7,633 nucleotides of DNA from UBA5972 sp964480735 (GTDB lineage Bacteria; Pseudomonadota; Alphaproteobacteria; Rhodobacterales; Rhodobacteraceae): positions 1 to 7,633 of the forward strand of contig CAYZQS010000122.1 in assembly GCA_964480735.1 (NCBI GenBank), written 5' to 3'. Both the position numbers and the translations under genes were made by a program. Under the pieces are notes generated by a model that worked only from the letters and a program-made list of their open reading frames with translations, was not told the origin of the DNA and searched no databases. Positions 1 to 5,997 of this stretch are shown here, piece by piece (the stretch's first letter is position 1; every line of letters starts with the position of its first letter).

Positions 1-41
1 CCCGCACTCAGATACGCGAATGTTAACAAAACACCCTTTCA

Positions 42-59
42 GTGAATGCAAGCATTCAC
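42..59. repeat. Perfect 8-bp inverted repeat (hairpin)
   Basis: GTGAATGC (42-49) and GCATTCAC (52-59) are perfect reverse complements separated by AA. It could fold as a small hairpin, or be a dyad bound by a protein. No T-tract follows, so it is not a standard intrinsic terminator. It lies just inside the proposed insertion-sequence end and right at a short frame's stop codon (43-45). Confidence 0.6.
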
Positions 60-72
60 CTGCCGGGCAGCG

Positions 73-134
73 AGTGGGTCAATTTTAAACGCCAATTACC
101 CAACTAAGTGGGTCACTTTTGCATGCCGATTCAC
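73..134 (+). repeat. Two imperfect 28-bp direct repeats, IS21-end type
   Basis: Copy 1 spans 73-100 and copy 2 spans 107-134, offset by 34 bp. Both begin AGTGGGTCA, then share TTTT, GCC and ATT blocks at the same spacing; by hand alignment about 22 of 28 positions agree. Repeats of this spacing and sequence resemble transposase-binding sites at the tips of IS21-family elements. The repetition is read directly from the sequence; the family link is by recall. Confidence 0.65.
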
Positions 135-135
135 A

Positions 136-425
136 GCCCATGCGGAGCAAATGGCGAATTCGTCCTTGCTGCCACTGCCCAAAATCTCCGCAAACTGGCC
201 AAGACCTTTTCCGCACCGCAGCAAACGTGCAAAGCCTGATCAGAAAGGCGCGCGTGCCGTGTCCGACGTCCAACTTTCTGCGCCTGCAACACGTTGTTTT
301 TCAACAGAATCGGCAGCTTGCAGTCGTTCGCTGCGCATTGCACCGATGTCGAGATTGGGAATTTGAAAAAAGAACGCTCACGGAAATCCACCCGAAGAAT
401 CTGAGGGTCACTAGCGGAAATGTGT
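136..425. other. Intergenic stretch with no supportable gene
   Basis: This 290-bp stretch lies between the presumed insertion-sequence end and the 3' end of the LacI-family gene. Several overlapping open frames of 60-114 codons run through it on both strands, but none has a recognisable domain, a convincing ribosome binding site, or a composition like the real genes nearby. It may be decayed coding sequence or plain intergenic DNA. A run of six A on the plus strand (366-371) gives a T-run downstream of the minus-strand regulator, but no convincing stem precedes it. Confidence 0.5.
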
Positions 426-1457
426 TCAGTTTTCCGGAACTGCAACTTGAGTTGTCGATCTGACAAACCGTGTCAAACCGCATTTTTTCCTAACCGTTCC
501 CAGCTCTTCACCAGAGATGATCCGGACCAGTAGCCCTCCTGCGATTTGCCCAATACTGTGCGCAGGGATTCGAATTGATGTGAGCGCTGGCTCCATAGAG
601 TCCGAGCCCTTGAAGTCCCCAATACCGGCAATGGCGATTTCACTCGGGATGGATAATTTCAACTGTTGCGCCGCATATACTGCTCCCTGAGCAATCACGT
701 CATTTCCACAGAGCAAAGCTCTTGGACGATTTTGTGAATCAAGCAGGCCCAGACACTCATCTTTTGCTCGAGAAATGCTGTATGGAACTTCGACTTTCCA
801 ATCGTCACGTATGCGGATCCCACATTGCTGCAAAGTGCTCAGCGCTCCTGTTTGCCTGTCGCTGGCTCGATCATTACCTTCCGTTTGCGGGAAAACCATC
901 CCGATTTCCCGGTGCCCCAGCGAGATCAGGTGTTCGGCGGCCATACGCCCAGCTTCCTTGTTGTCAACTCCCACACAAGAAATCCGCGACTTTTCGGAGT
1001 AATTCCAAATCGCTATTGCCGGTATTTTCTGCTGGTCGATAAGCTGATAGCTGGCTTCGGTATGTTCAAGTCCAATAAGCCCAATCCCGTCCACACGATG
1101 TTCCAGCAATTTTCTAAGCACGCCATATTCCCGGTTCAGATCGTATCCGTGCGATGCCAGCAACAGTGTAAATCCTGCCTGATCGACCCGGTCAGAAAAT
1201 GACTGGATCAGTTCGGCAAAAATCGCATGATCAATCGTTGGAACGATCAGGCCAACGGTACCGCTGCGCTTACCATGTATCGTTTGTGCCGCGCGATTTC
1301 GGATATATCCCATCCGCTTAACCGCTCTTTCGATTTTCCGGCGAGTCGAAAGTTTCACCAGGTCAGGGTGATTGAAACAGCGTGACACAGTAGAAATGGA
1401 AACATTGGCAGCATTTGCAACGCCGACAATATCAACCTTATCCTTTTGTTTCTTCAC
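426..1457 (-). CDS. LacI-family transcriptional regulator
   Basis: A 343-residue DNA-binding regulator of normal LacI/GalR length, predicted to repress, or respond to the substrate of, the divergent transport and catabolic genes. The N-terminal helix-turn-helix covers about residues 8-29 (DIVGVANAANVSISTVSRCF), followed by the hinge region (YIRNRAAQTIHGKRS, about 51-65). The rest is a periplasmic-binding-protein-like effector domain: VGLIVPTIDH at 68-77, VGVDNKEAGRMAAEHL near 162-177, CGNDVIAQGAVYAA near 250-263, and PALTSIRIP near 290-298. The hinge leucine that LacI proteins wedge into the operator centre appears to be isoleucine (I60), and the usual arginine before it is replaced by QT. 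The start is GTG, with GAGG ten bases upstream on the minus strand. The effector is unknown; a sulfonate, carboxylate or CoA-derived signal would be unusual for a family that mostly senses sugars and purines. Family assignment is firm, target is inferred from the divergent layout and the operator-like site. Confidence 0.95.
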   Translation of the reverse strand: MKKQKDKVDIVGVANAANVSISTVSRCFNHPDLVKLSTRRKIERAVKRMGYIRNRAAQTIHGKRSGTVGLIVPTIDHAIFAELIQSFSDRVDQAGFTLLLASHGYDLNREYGVLRKLLEHRVDGIGLIGLEHTEASYQLIDQQKIPAIAIWNYSEKSRISCVGVDNKEAGRMAAEHLISLGHREIGMVFPQTEGNDRASDRQTGALSTLQQCGIRIRDDWKVEVPYSISRAKDECLGLLDSQNRPRALLCGNDVIAQGAVYAAQQLKLSIPSEIAIAGIGDFKGSDSMEPALTSIRIPAHSIGQIAGGLLVRIISGEELGTVRKKCGLTRFVRSTTQVAVPEN

Positions 1458-1467
1458 AGAATATTCG

Positions 1468-1471
1468 CCTC
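1468..1471 (-). promoter_or_regulatory. Ribosome binding site of the LacI-family gene
   Basis: On the minus strand GAGG sits ten bases before the GTG at 1457-1455. It supports this non-ATG start, which puts the helix-turn-helix at the expected distance from the N-terminus. Confidence 0.55.
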
Positions 1472-1485
1472 AGTTGCCATTAAAA

Positions 1486-1499
1486 TGAAAACGTTTGCA
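1486..1499. promoter_or_regulatory. LacI-family operator
   Basis: TGAAAACGTTTGCA is a 14-bp dyad centred on CG (1492/1493). Its two halves match except for one symmetric pair, so 12 of 14 bases are palindromic. The AAACGTTT core with a central CpG is the classic operator form for LacI/GalR regulators (PurR, CcpA and relatives). It lies 29 bp upstream of the regulator's start and 63 bp upstream of tctA, so one bound dimer could control both directions. The palindrome is seen directly; binding by the neighbouring regulator is inferred. Confidence 0.75.
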
Positions 1500-1549
1500 A
1501 TACTATTTTCATTGAATGTTGTTTTGAGTCAATCGCAATAAGACATTCC

Positions 1550-1553
1550 GGAG
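1550..1553 (+). promoter_or_regulatory. Ribosome binding site of tctA
   Basis: GGAG lies nine bases before the GTG at 1563. An in-frame stop (TAA, 1539-1541) lies just upstream, and the next in-frame Met is at residue 39, inside the conserved region, so GTG is the best start. Confidence 0.6.
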
Positions 1554-1562
1554 TCGGCGAAG

Positions 1563-3068
1563 GTGGAGTTCCTCTTTTATTTCGGCGAGGTTTTTACGCC
1601 GATATCCTTCGGACTATTGTTGATCGGCACGATTGGCGGATTGATTTTGAGGGCAACGCCGGGCTTGTCGCCGACGATGGCTGTGGCCTTGTTGATCCCG
1701 TTCACGTTTCAGCTTGAGGCCGCGCAGGGTCTAATCCTGCTTGGCGCCGCTTATACATCCACTGTGGCAGGTGGAGCAGTCAGCGCGATACTGTTAAAAA
1801 TCCCCGGCGCACCGGCTAATATTGCGACAACGCTGGACGGTCATACGATGGCCAAACAAGGCAAGGGTGCCAAAGCCCTGCAATTGTCTTTCCTTGCCTC
1901 TGCGGTCGGCGGAGTATTTGGCGTTCTGCTTTTGATTTTTCTGACACCGGTTCTTGCCAAATGGGCGCTGGCCTTTGGGCCGTCGCATTTGTTCTGGCTG
2001 GCAATTCTTGGGGTTAGCGTTATTGGATCGCTGGACAGCAATTCGGTTGTCAAAGGCCTATTGTCGGGCTGTATCGGCCTGTGGCTGGCGACCATAGGCT
2101 TTGACGACATCATGGGCGCACAGCGCTTCATCTTTCACCCGGCCCTTGGCGGCGGCATCAATATTATCGCGGCTTTGATTGGTTTGTTCGCTATTCCGCA
2201 GGTTCTGACGATGTTTTCCAAGGGTCGGAACGATGCGAATTTGGAAGTGATCGAAGTTGAGAAACATTCCATTGTCGATGCGATAAAGGAACTATTCGGG
2301 CGGACCCGTGCCCTTGGAATTGGCACCATCATCGGATCGATCATCGGCTTGATCCCCGGTGTTGGCGGTCAGATTGCTGGTCTAGTGGCCTATGACCAGT
2401 CCAAAAAATTCTCTCCAGAGCGCGAAAAATTCGGCACCGGGCATCCCGAGGGTATTATTGCCGCGGAAAGCGCCAACAACGCGATGGTTGGTCCGTCGCT
2501 GGTGCCACTGTTTACCCTGTCAATTCCCGGCTCTCCGACGGCGGCGGTACTGCTGGGCGGGTTACTGATACACGGTATTTTTCCAGGCGCTGATTTATTT
2601 GACAATCACCCCGATGTGGCATGGACATTCATTAATTCCATGCTGATTGGCCAGATCTTGATGTGCTTATTTGGCCTCTATGTTGCCGGATTGGCCGCGC
2701 GGGTTGCGCAGGTTCCACAGTCGGTGATGGCGGCTGTCGTGCTGGGGCTTGCGGTTTTTGGCAGCTACTCGGTGCAAAGTTCTATGGGCGATGTTTACGT
2801 GATGGCGTCGCTTGGGATTATGATGTTCTTTTTGGAACGTTTCGGTTTTTCTGCTGCACCGTTGGTTTTGGGATTGATCCTCGGACCAATTGCTGAGGCG
2901 AATTTTATTCAGGGCTCAATGATAGCCGACGCGACCGACGGTGCTGCCATCTATTTCCTGGGCGGAACGCTTAATATCGTGCTGATCGCGATTGTTGTCG
3001 CATCAATCGCTTATTCGGTTTGGATGGAGTTGCGGGAAAAACAGACAAAAAACGAGGCTGCAACGTGA
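1563..3068 (+). CDS. tctA: TTT transporter large membrane subunit, TctA family
   Basis: Large integral membrane subunit (501 residues, the usual length) of a tripartite tricarboxylate transporter. With TctB it carries an organic anion, delivered by a periplasmic receptor, across the inner membrane, normally driven by an ion gradient. It is strongly hydrophobic, with roughly a dozen membrane segments. The family's two signature regions are clear. In the N-terminal half are PGLSPTMAVALL (33-44), GGAVSAILLKIPGAPA (70-85) and TTLDGHTMAKQG (89-100). In the C-terminal half are GLIPGVGGQIAG (262-273), GHPEGIIAAESANNA (293-307) and LSIPGSPTAAVLLGGLLIHG (319-338). The two PG-containing regions reflect the internal repeat of the fold. 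Translation starts at GTG. The stop overlaps the tctB start, indicating coupled translation. It is the first gene of the block, while many TTT operons, such as Salmonella tctCBA, put the receptor gene first. The substrate cannot be read from the sequence; context suggests sulfoacetate or a similar small acid. Confidence 0.95.
   Translation: MEFLFYFGEVFTPISFGLLLIGTIGGLILRATPGLSPTMAVALLIPFTFQLEAAQGLILLGAAYTSTVAGGAVSAILLKIPGAPANIATTLDGHTMAKQGKGAKALQLSFLASAVGGVFGVLLLIFLTPVLAKWALAFGPSHLFWLAILGVSVIGSLDSNSVVKGLLSGCIGLWLATIGFDDIMGAQRFIFHPALGGGINIIAALIGLFAIPQVLTMFSKGRNDANLEVIEVEKHSIVDAIKELFGRTRALGIGTIIGSIIGLIPGVGGQIAGLVAYDQSKKFSPEREKFGTGHPEGIIAAESANNAMVGPSLVPLFTLSIPGSPTAAVLLGGLLIHGIFPGADLFDNHPDVAWTFINSMLIGQILMCLFGLYVAGLAARVAQVPQSVMAAVVLGLAVFGSYSVQSSMGDVYVMASLGIMMFFLERFGFSAAPLVLGLILGPIAEANFIQGSMIADATDGAAIYFLGGTLNIVLIAIVVASIAYSVWMELREKQTKNEAAT
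3054..3057 (+). promoter_or_regulatory. Ribosome binding site deciding the tctB start
   Basis: GAGG inside the end of tctA lies seven bases before GTG at 3065-3067. It favours this start over an in-frame ATG at 3020, which would overlap tctA by 49 bases and add a hydrophilic, lysine-rich leader. Confidence 0.6.
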
Positions 3069-3520
3069 ACCGCACACAACATGTCGTTTCATCCGGCATC
3101 ATTGCCGCGGTCGGAATTACGGTTTGCTGGATCAGTTTTACTCAGTCCCCGTCCGAAGCGTTTTTGTTTCCGCGGCTTATTTCGTCGATCTTTGTCGCAC
3201 TGGCTCTATGGACGTTCGGCAAGGCTTTGCTGGGTTGGTCAAAGACCGGCACCGGCATTTCCTCCGGGCTGTTTTTACGTATGTTTCCCGGAATGGTGGT
3301 GGCGCTAATATACGCGCTGTGGGCCGCCAAGGAACTGGGATTTTACACCGCCACCACCATCGCATTTTTCACTCTGCTGTCCCTTTATGATCCGGCTCCA
3401 CATTCCGAGCCGAAATCATGGGTCAGACGCATCATCATCACGGCTTGCTATATGGCCGTAATGTACGGTCTCTTTGCCATGCTTCTCAAAGTCTACACAC
3501 CGCGAGAGATCTTTTTCTAA
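3065..3520 (+). CDS. tctB: TTT transporter small membrane subunit, TctB family
   Basis: Small membrane subunit of the TTT carrier, 151 residues from the GTG start, in the usual size range for TctB. Hydrophobic segments lie at about residues 8-25, 38-57, 73-89, 92-108 and 122-142, giving four or five membrane passes. The LFPRLIS stretch (34-40) just before the second segment is typical of TctB proteins. Sequence conservation in this family is low, so the call rests on size, topology, that motif and its position between tctA and tctC. The GTGA overlap with tctA (3065-3068) points to translational coupling and equal production of the two membrane partners. Starting at the upstream in-frame ATG (3020) would give 166 residues with a charged leader, which is less likely. 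Confidence 0.9.
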   Translation: MNRTQHVVSSGIIAAVGITVCWISFTQSPSEAFLFPRLISSIFVALALWTFGKALLGWSKTGTGISSGLFLRMFPGMVVALIYALWAAKELGFYTATTIAFFTLLSLYDPAPHSEPKSWVRRIIITACYMAVMYGLFAMLLKVYTPREIFF

Positions 3521-3545
3521 ACCGCCCATTCCGGGCATATTTTCC

Positions 3546-3552
3546 AGGGAGG
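3546..3552 (+). promoter_or_regulatory. Strong ribosome binding site of tctC
   Basis: AGGGAGG, seven bases before the ATG at 3560, is the strongest Shine-Dalgarno match in the window. It fits the need for excess periplasmic receptor over the membrane subunits. Confidence 0.75.
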
Positions 3553-3559
3553 AAAAACC

Positions 3560-4519
3560 ATGAAGAAACTACTTGCCGGGGCCATGATGGCCCTTATGGC
3601 GATGACCGGCTCGGCTGTTGCTCAGGAATATCCGGACCGGCCCATCTTGCTGATGGTCAGCTATGGCGCCGGTGGCGCGACAGACTTTCAAGCCCGCATA
3701 GTGACCATGACCGCAGGCAACGAAGACGCGCTGGGCATGCCGATCGCGATCATCAACAAGTCAGGCGCCGGTGGCCGTGTTGGCTGGAACTGGTTTGCAA
3801 CCCAAGCTGAAGCAGATGGCTATACGTTGGGCGCATACAACATCCCGCACTTTATCGCTCAGTCCATCAAAGGCGGTGTTGAGTATTCAGCAGATAGCTT
3901 TGAGCCGATTGCAAACTGGGGCGCTGACCCTGCCGTATTTGTTGTGGCCGCTGACAGCCCCTTCAATTCGATGGCTGACGTGGTTGCTTGGGCAACTGAC
4001 AACCCCGGGAAACTTACTTTCTCTGGTGCCGGCCTGTTTGTGGGACACCACATTGCCGCGTTGCAGATTGAAAAAGCTGCTGGCGTGAAACTTGCCTATA
4101 TCCCCACCAAAGGTGGCGGTGCGGCAGCGATGAAAGCTGTGATCGCCGGTGACGTTATGGGCGGTGTTAACAACCTCTCTGATGCGTTCCGTGCACGTGC
4201 GGCTGGGTCCATCAAAATTCTTGGCGTCGCTGATCTAGAGCGGTCTTCTTTCATGGAAGACGTACCAACAATGATGGAACAGGGTCTTGATGTTGACAAC
4301 TCTTCAGTCAATTTCCGCGGCATCATGGTGCCAAAAGGTACGCCGCAGGATGTCATCGATCATCTGGCCGCTGTTGTCCCTGAAATGTTCAAAAACAAGC
4401 GCGTTGCCAAACGCATGAAGGCGGGTGGTTCACCTATGCACATCATGACACGCGACGAAGTTTTGGCCATGTGGGCTGCGCGTGAAGAAACCCTGAAAGT
4501 TCTTCTGGCCGGTCTTTAA
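3560..4519 (+). CDS. tctC: TTT periplasmic solute receptor, TctC/Bug family
   Basis: Secreted substrate-binding protein (319 residues, standard length) that captures the transported acid in the periplasm and hands it to TctAB. A Sec signal peptide is clear: MKK, a hydrophobic core to about residue 16, and an AVA|Q cleavage site after residue 21. The mature protein opens with YPDRPILLMVSYGAGGATD (24-42), equivalent to the family's YPxxPIxxVVPFxPGGxxD; here the usual proline before GG is alanine (GAGG) and the preceding PF is SY. Other Bug landmarks are NKSGAGGRVGW (66-76), DGYTLG (86-91), ADSPF (131-135) and IPTKGGGAAAMKAVIAGDV (171-189). The second ligand loop reads FSGAGLFVGHHIAALQ, where many relatives have an SxGxGSxxH pattern. 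These changes lie in the loops that hold the ligand's carboxylate groups, so the ligand may not be a typical di- or tricarboxylate. Assignment to the family is firm; the ligand is unknown. Confidence 0.95.
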   Translation: MKKLLAGAMMALMAMTGSAVAQEYPDRPILLMVSYGAGGATDFQARIVTMTAGNEDALGMPIAIINKSGAGGRVGWNWFATQAEADGYTLGAYNIPHFIAQSIKGGVEYSADSFEPIANWGADPAVFVVAADSPFNSMADVVAWATDNPGKLTFSGAGLFVGHHIAALQIEKAAGVKLAYIPTKGGGAAAMKAVIAGDVMGGVNNLSDAFRARAAGSIKILGVADLERSSFMEDVPTMMEQGLDVDNSSVNFRGIMVPKGTPQDVIDHLAAVVPEMFKNKRVAKRMKAGGSPMHIMTRDEVLAMWAAREETLKVLLAGL

Positions 4520-4537
4520 TCAGATCTGAAAGTTAAA

Positions 4538-4565
4538 GGATGGGGCGGCAATCACCGGCCCATCC
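4538..4565 (+). promoter_or_regulatory. GC-rich intercistronic hairpin after tctC
   Basis: GGATGGGGCGG (4538-4548) pairs with CCGGCCCATCC (4555-4565): seven pairs, one G-G mismatch, three pairs, and a six-base loop. No T-tract follows, so full termination is unlikely. Such structures often protect the 3' end of an abundant receptor mRNA or cut down read-through. The stem also buries an in-frame ATG at 4540, arguing against that start for the next gene. Confidence 0.6.
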
Positions 4566-4587
4566 AAAGATATCCGGGAAATTCATC

Positions 4588-5997
4588 ATGAATGCGCACG
4601 ACGAATTAGCCATTGTCGATCAAATTGTTGGCCGCGCCCGAATTGCACAGCAGCAGTTTGAGGCAAACGGCTCTCAGGAAAGCTATGACCGCGCCGCACA
4701 GGCCGCCGCCTGGGCCATAATGGAGCCCGCGCGCAACCGTACTTTGGCGGAACTTGCCGTGGCAACGACTGGCCTGGGTAACGTCGCTGACAAGATTACC
4801 AAAAATCACCGTAAAACCCTGGGATTGATGCGCGACATTAAGGACGCAAAAACCTTTGGTGTTATTTCGGACAACAAGGATACTGGAATAACAGAAATCG
4901 CCCGTCCCGTTGGGGTGGTTGGCGCTGTTGTTCCATCGACAAACCCGGCGGCCACGCCAGCCAACAACATTATCAACGCACTTAAGGGCGGCAACGCCAT
5001 AATTCTTTCGCCATCGCCAAAGGGAATTCCCGCCTGCGAAACGCTGATTGATTTTATCCACGACGAATTTGGCAAGCTTGGGATTGATCCTGATTTGGTT
5101 CAGATGATCCCTGCGCCAGGCTCAAAAGCCAAAACACAGCACATGTTGGAAGATACTGATCTGGTGATCGTGACCGGTTCGCAAGACAATGTTCGCCGCG
5201 CCTATACCAGCGGCACGCCCGCGATTGGAGTTGGGGCAGGCAATGTGACCGTTATCGTTGACGAAACTGCAGATATTGCAGACGCCGCAGCTAAAATCGC
5301 GGCTTCAAAAACCTTTGACAACTCAACCTCGTGCTCGTCGGAAAACGCATTGGTGGTGGTCGACTCTATCTACGATAAGTTTGTCGCGGCATTGGCGGCG
5401 CAGGGTGGCGCACTGGTTCAGGCCGGTGATGCACCCGGAGTCATTTCCAATCTGTGGCCAAACGGTCATTTGAACAAAGCAGTGGTTGCGCAAGACGCAG
5501 GGCCAATGCTCGCAGCCTTGGGGATGGCAGATAAGGTTGCAAGAAAAACCAAATTTCTAGCGGTCGAAACCGAAGGGATCGGTCCGGATCATCCGCTTTC
5601 AGGTGAAAAACTATCACTGGTGGTGGCCCTTTACCGAGCCAAAGATTTTGCCGATGCCAAAACAATAACTGGGCATATTCTTGCACATCAGGGCGCAGGA
5701 CACTCGATTGGTTTGTATTCGGCTGAACAAGCTCGGGCGCATTCTCTCGCCTTGGGTCTCCCCACTTGTCGCGTCATTGTGAATCAGGCGCATTGTTTTG
5801 CAACCGGAGGCGCGTTCAACAACGGTATGCCATTTTCGCTAAGCATGGGGTGCGGTACTTGGGGCGGCAATTCAATCGACGATAATTTGCACTGGAAACA
5901 CTTTATTCAGACAACCAAAGTGATCCGGGAAATTCCGGCCCGTGAACCCACTCCCGAGGACATTTTCAAAGACTATTGGGCTGAGGTCGGAAAATGA
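4588..5997 (+). CDS. sauS: CoA-acylating aldehyde dehydrogenase, sulfoacetaldehyde dehydrogenase (SauS) type
   Basis: Cytoplasmic NAD(P)-dependent dehydrogenase interconverting an acyl-CoA and its aldehyde, predicted here to reduce sulfoacetyl-CoA to sulfoacetaldehyde. The 469-residue length fits the single-domain acylating group (EutE, the AdhE N-terminal half, SauS). Motifs, numbered from this start: VGVVGAVVPSTNP (108-120), with the conserved Asn119; GVGAGN (214-219); the catalytic cysteine C249 in FDNSTSCSSEN (243-253); and GAGHSIGLYS (369-378). The N-terminal region (WAIMEPARNRTLAE, TGLGNVADKITKNHRKTLGL) resembles sulfoacetaldehyde dehydrogenases as I recall them more than EutE. ATG 4588 is preferred because GGGAA (4576-4580) lies seven bases upstream. 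An in-frame ATG at 4540 would add 16 residues but is preceded immediately by AAAGG and sits in a hairpin. The stop overlaps the ligase start. Alternatives are an acetaldehyde, malonate-semialdehyde or glyoxylate-type acylating enzyme. Family is confident; substrate is moderate. Confidence 0.85.
   Translation: MNAHDELAIVDQIVGRARIAQQQFEANGSQESYDRAAQAAAWAIMEPARNRTLAELAVATTGLGNVADKITKNHRKTLGLMRDIKDAKTFGVISDNKDTGITEIARPVGVVGAVVPSTNPAATPANNIINALKGGNAIILSPSPKGIPACETLIDFIHDEFGKLGIDPDLVQMIPAPGSKAKTQHMLEDTDLVIVTGSQDNVRRAYTSGTPAIGVGAGNVTVIVDETADIADAAAKIAASKTFDNSTSCSSENALVVVDSIYDKFVAALAAQGGALVQAGDAPGVISNLWPNGHLNKAVVAQDAGPMLAALGMADKVARKTKFLAVETEGIGPDHPLSGEKLSLVVALYRAKDFADAKTITGHILAHQGAGHSIGLYSAEQARAHSLALGLPTCRVIVNQAHCFATGGAFNNGMPFSLSMGCGTWGGNSIDDNLHWKHFIQTTKVIREIPAREPTPEDIFKDYWAEVGK
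5983..5986 (+). promoter_or_regulatory. Ribosome binding site of the ligase gene
   Basis: GAGG inside the dehydrogenase coding sequence sits seven bases before the ATG at 5994. Together with the ATGA overlap (5994-5997) it supports coupled translation of the two enzymes. Confidence 0.55.

Larger units (their letters stand above)
1..135. mobile_element. Probable right end of an IS21-like insertion sequence (partial)
   Basis: Two direct repeats (73-100, 107-134) of the form GTGGGTCA-n-TTTT...GCC-n-ATT resemble the multiple terminal repeats at the tips of IS21-family elements. The second copy ends in GCCGATTCACA, which fits a CA-3' tip at about position 135, so the body of the element (istA/istB) would lie left of the window. 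Positions 1-45 have a short open frame ending in TGA at 43-45 that might be the tail of a transposition gene, but it is too short to identify. The family assignment comes from remembered IS21 end sequences, and no transposase is visible here. Confidence 0.4.
1458..1562. promoter_or_regulatory. Divergent promoter region between regulator and transport operon
   Basis: This 105-bp AT-rich gap must carry the start signals for both the minus-strand regulator and the plus-strand block. It contains an operator-like palindrome (1486-1499). An 8-bp inverted repeat, AATGAAAA (1484-1491) and TTTTCATT (1506-1513), partly overlaps it. Possible -35-like hexamers are TTGCCA (1474-1479, plus strand), TTGCAA (1495-1500, self-complementary so usable by either strand) and TTGACT (1532-1527, minus strand). 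None pairs with a good -10 box at standard spacing, so no exact promoter is claimed. Confidence 0.6.

Noticed and set aside
340..425. Intrinsic terminator for the LacI-family gene
   Set aside because: There is a six-base T-run on the minus strand (371-366), but only a 4-5 bp distant stem could precede it.
46..466. Overlapping open frames of 60-114 codons on both strands (for example 46-366 plus, 119-463 plus, 131-466 minus)
   Set aside because: They overlap each other, lack recognisable domains, membrane segments or ribosome sites, and one runs into the well-supported regulator gene and another across the insertion-end repeats.
3020..3064. Longer start for tctB at ATG 3020
   Set aside because: It would overlap tctA by 49 bases and add a lysine-rich leader. 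GTG 3065 has a GAGG at seven bases and forms the usual GTGA overlap.
3524..3535. Small hairpin between tctB and tctC (GCCC/GGGC)
   Set aside because: Only four pairs with no T-tract; this is expected by chance.
4540..4587. Longer start for the acylating dehydrogenase at ATG 4540
   Set aside because: The purine-rich AAAGG directly abuts the ATG with no spacing, the codon lies in a strong hairpin, and the extra 16 residues do not match the family. ATG 4588 has GGGAA at good spacing.
4606..5061. 151-codon minus-strand open frame opposite the dehydrogenase gene
   Set aside because: It is the antisense of a clearly real gene, with no domain or start signal of its own.
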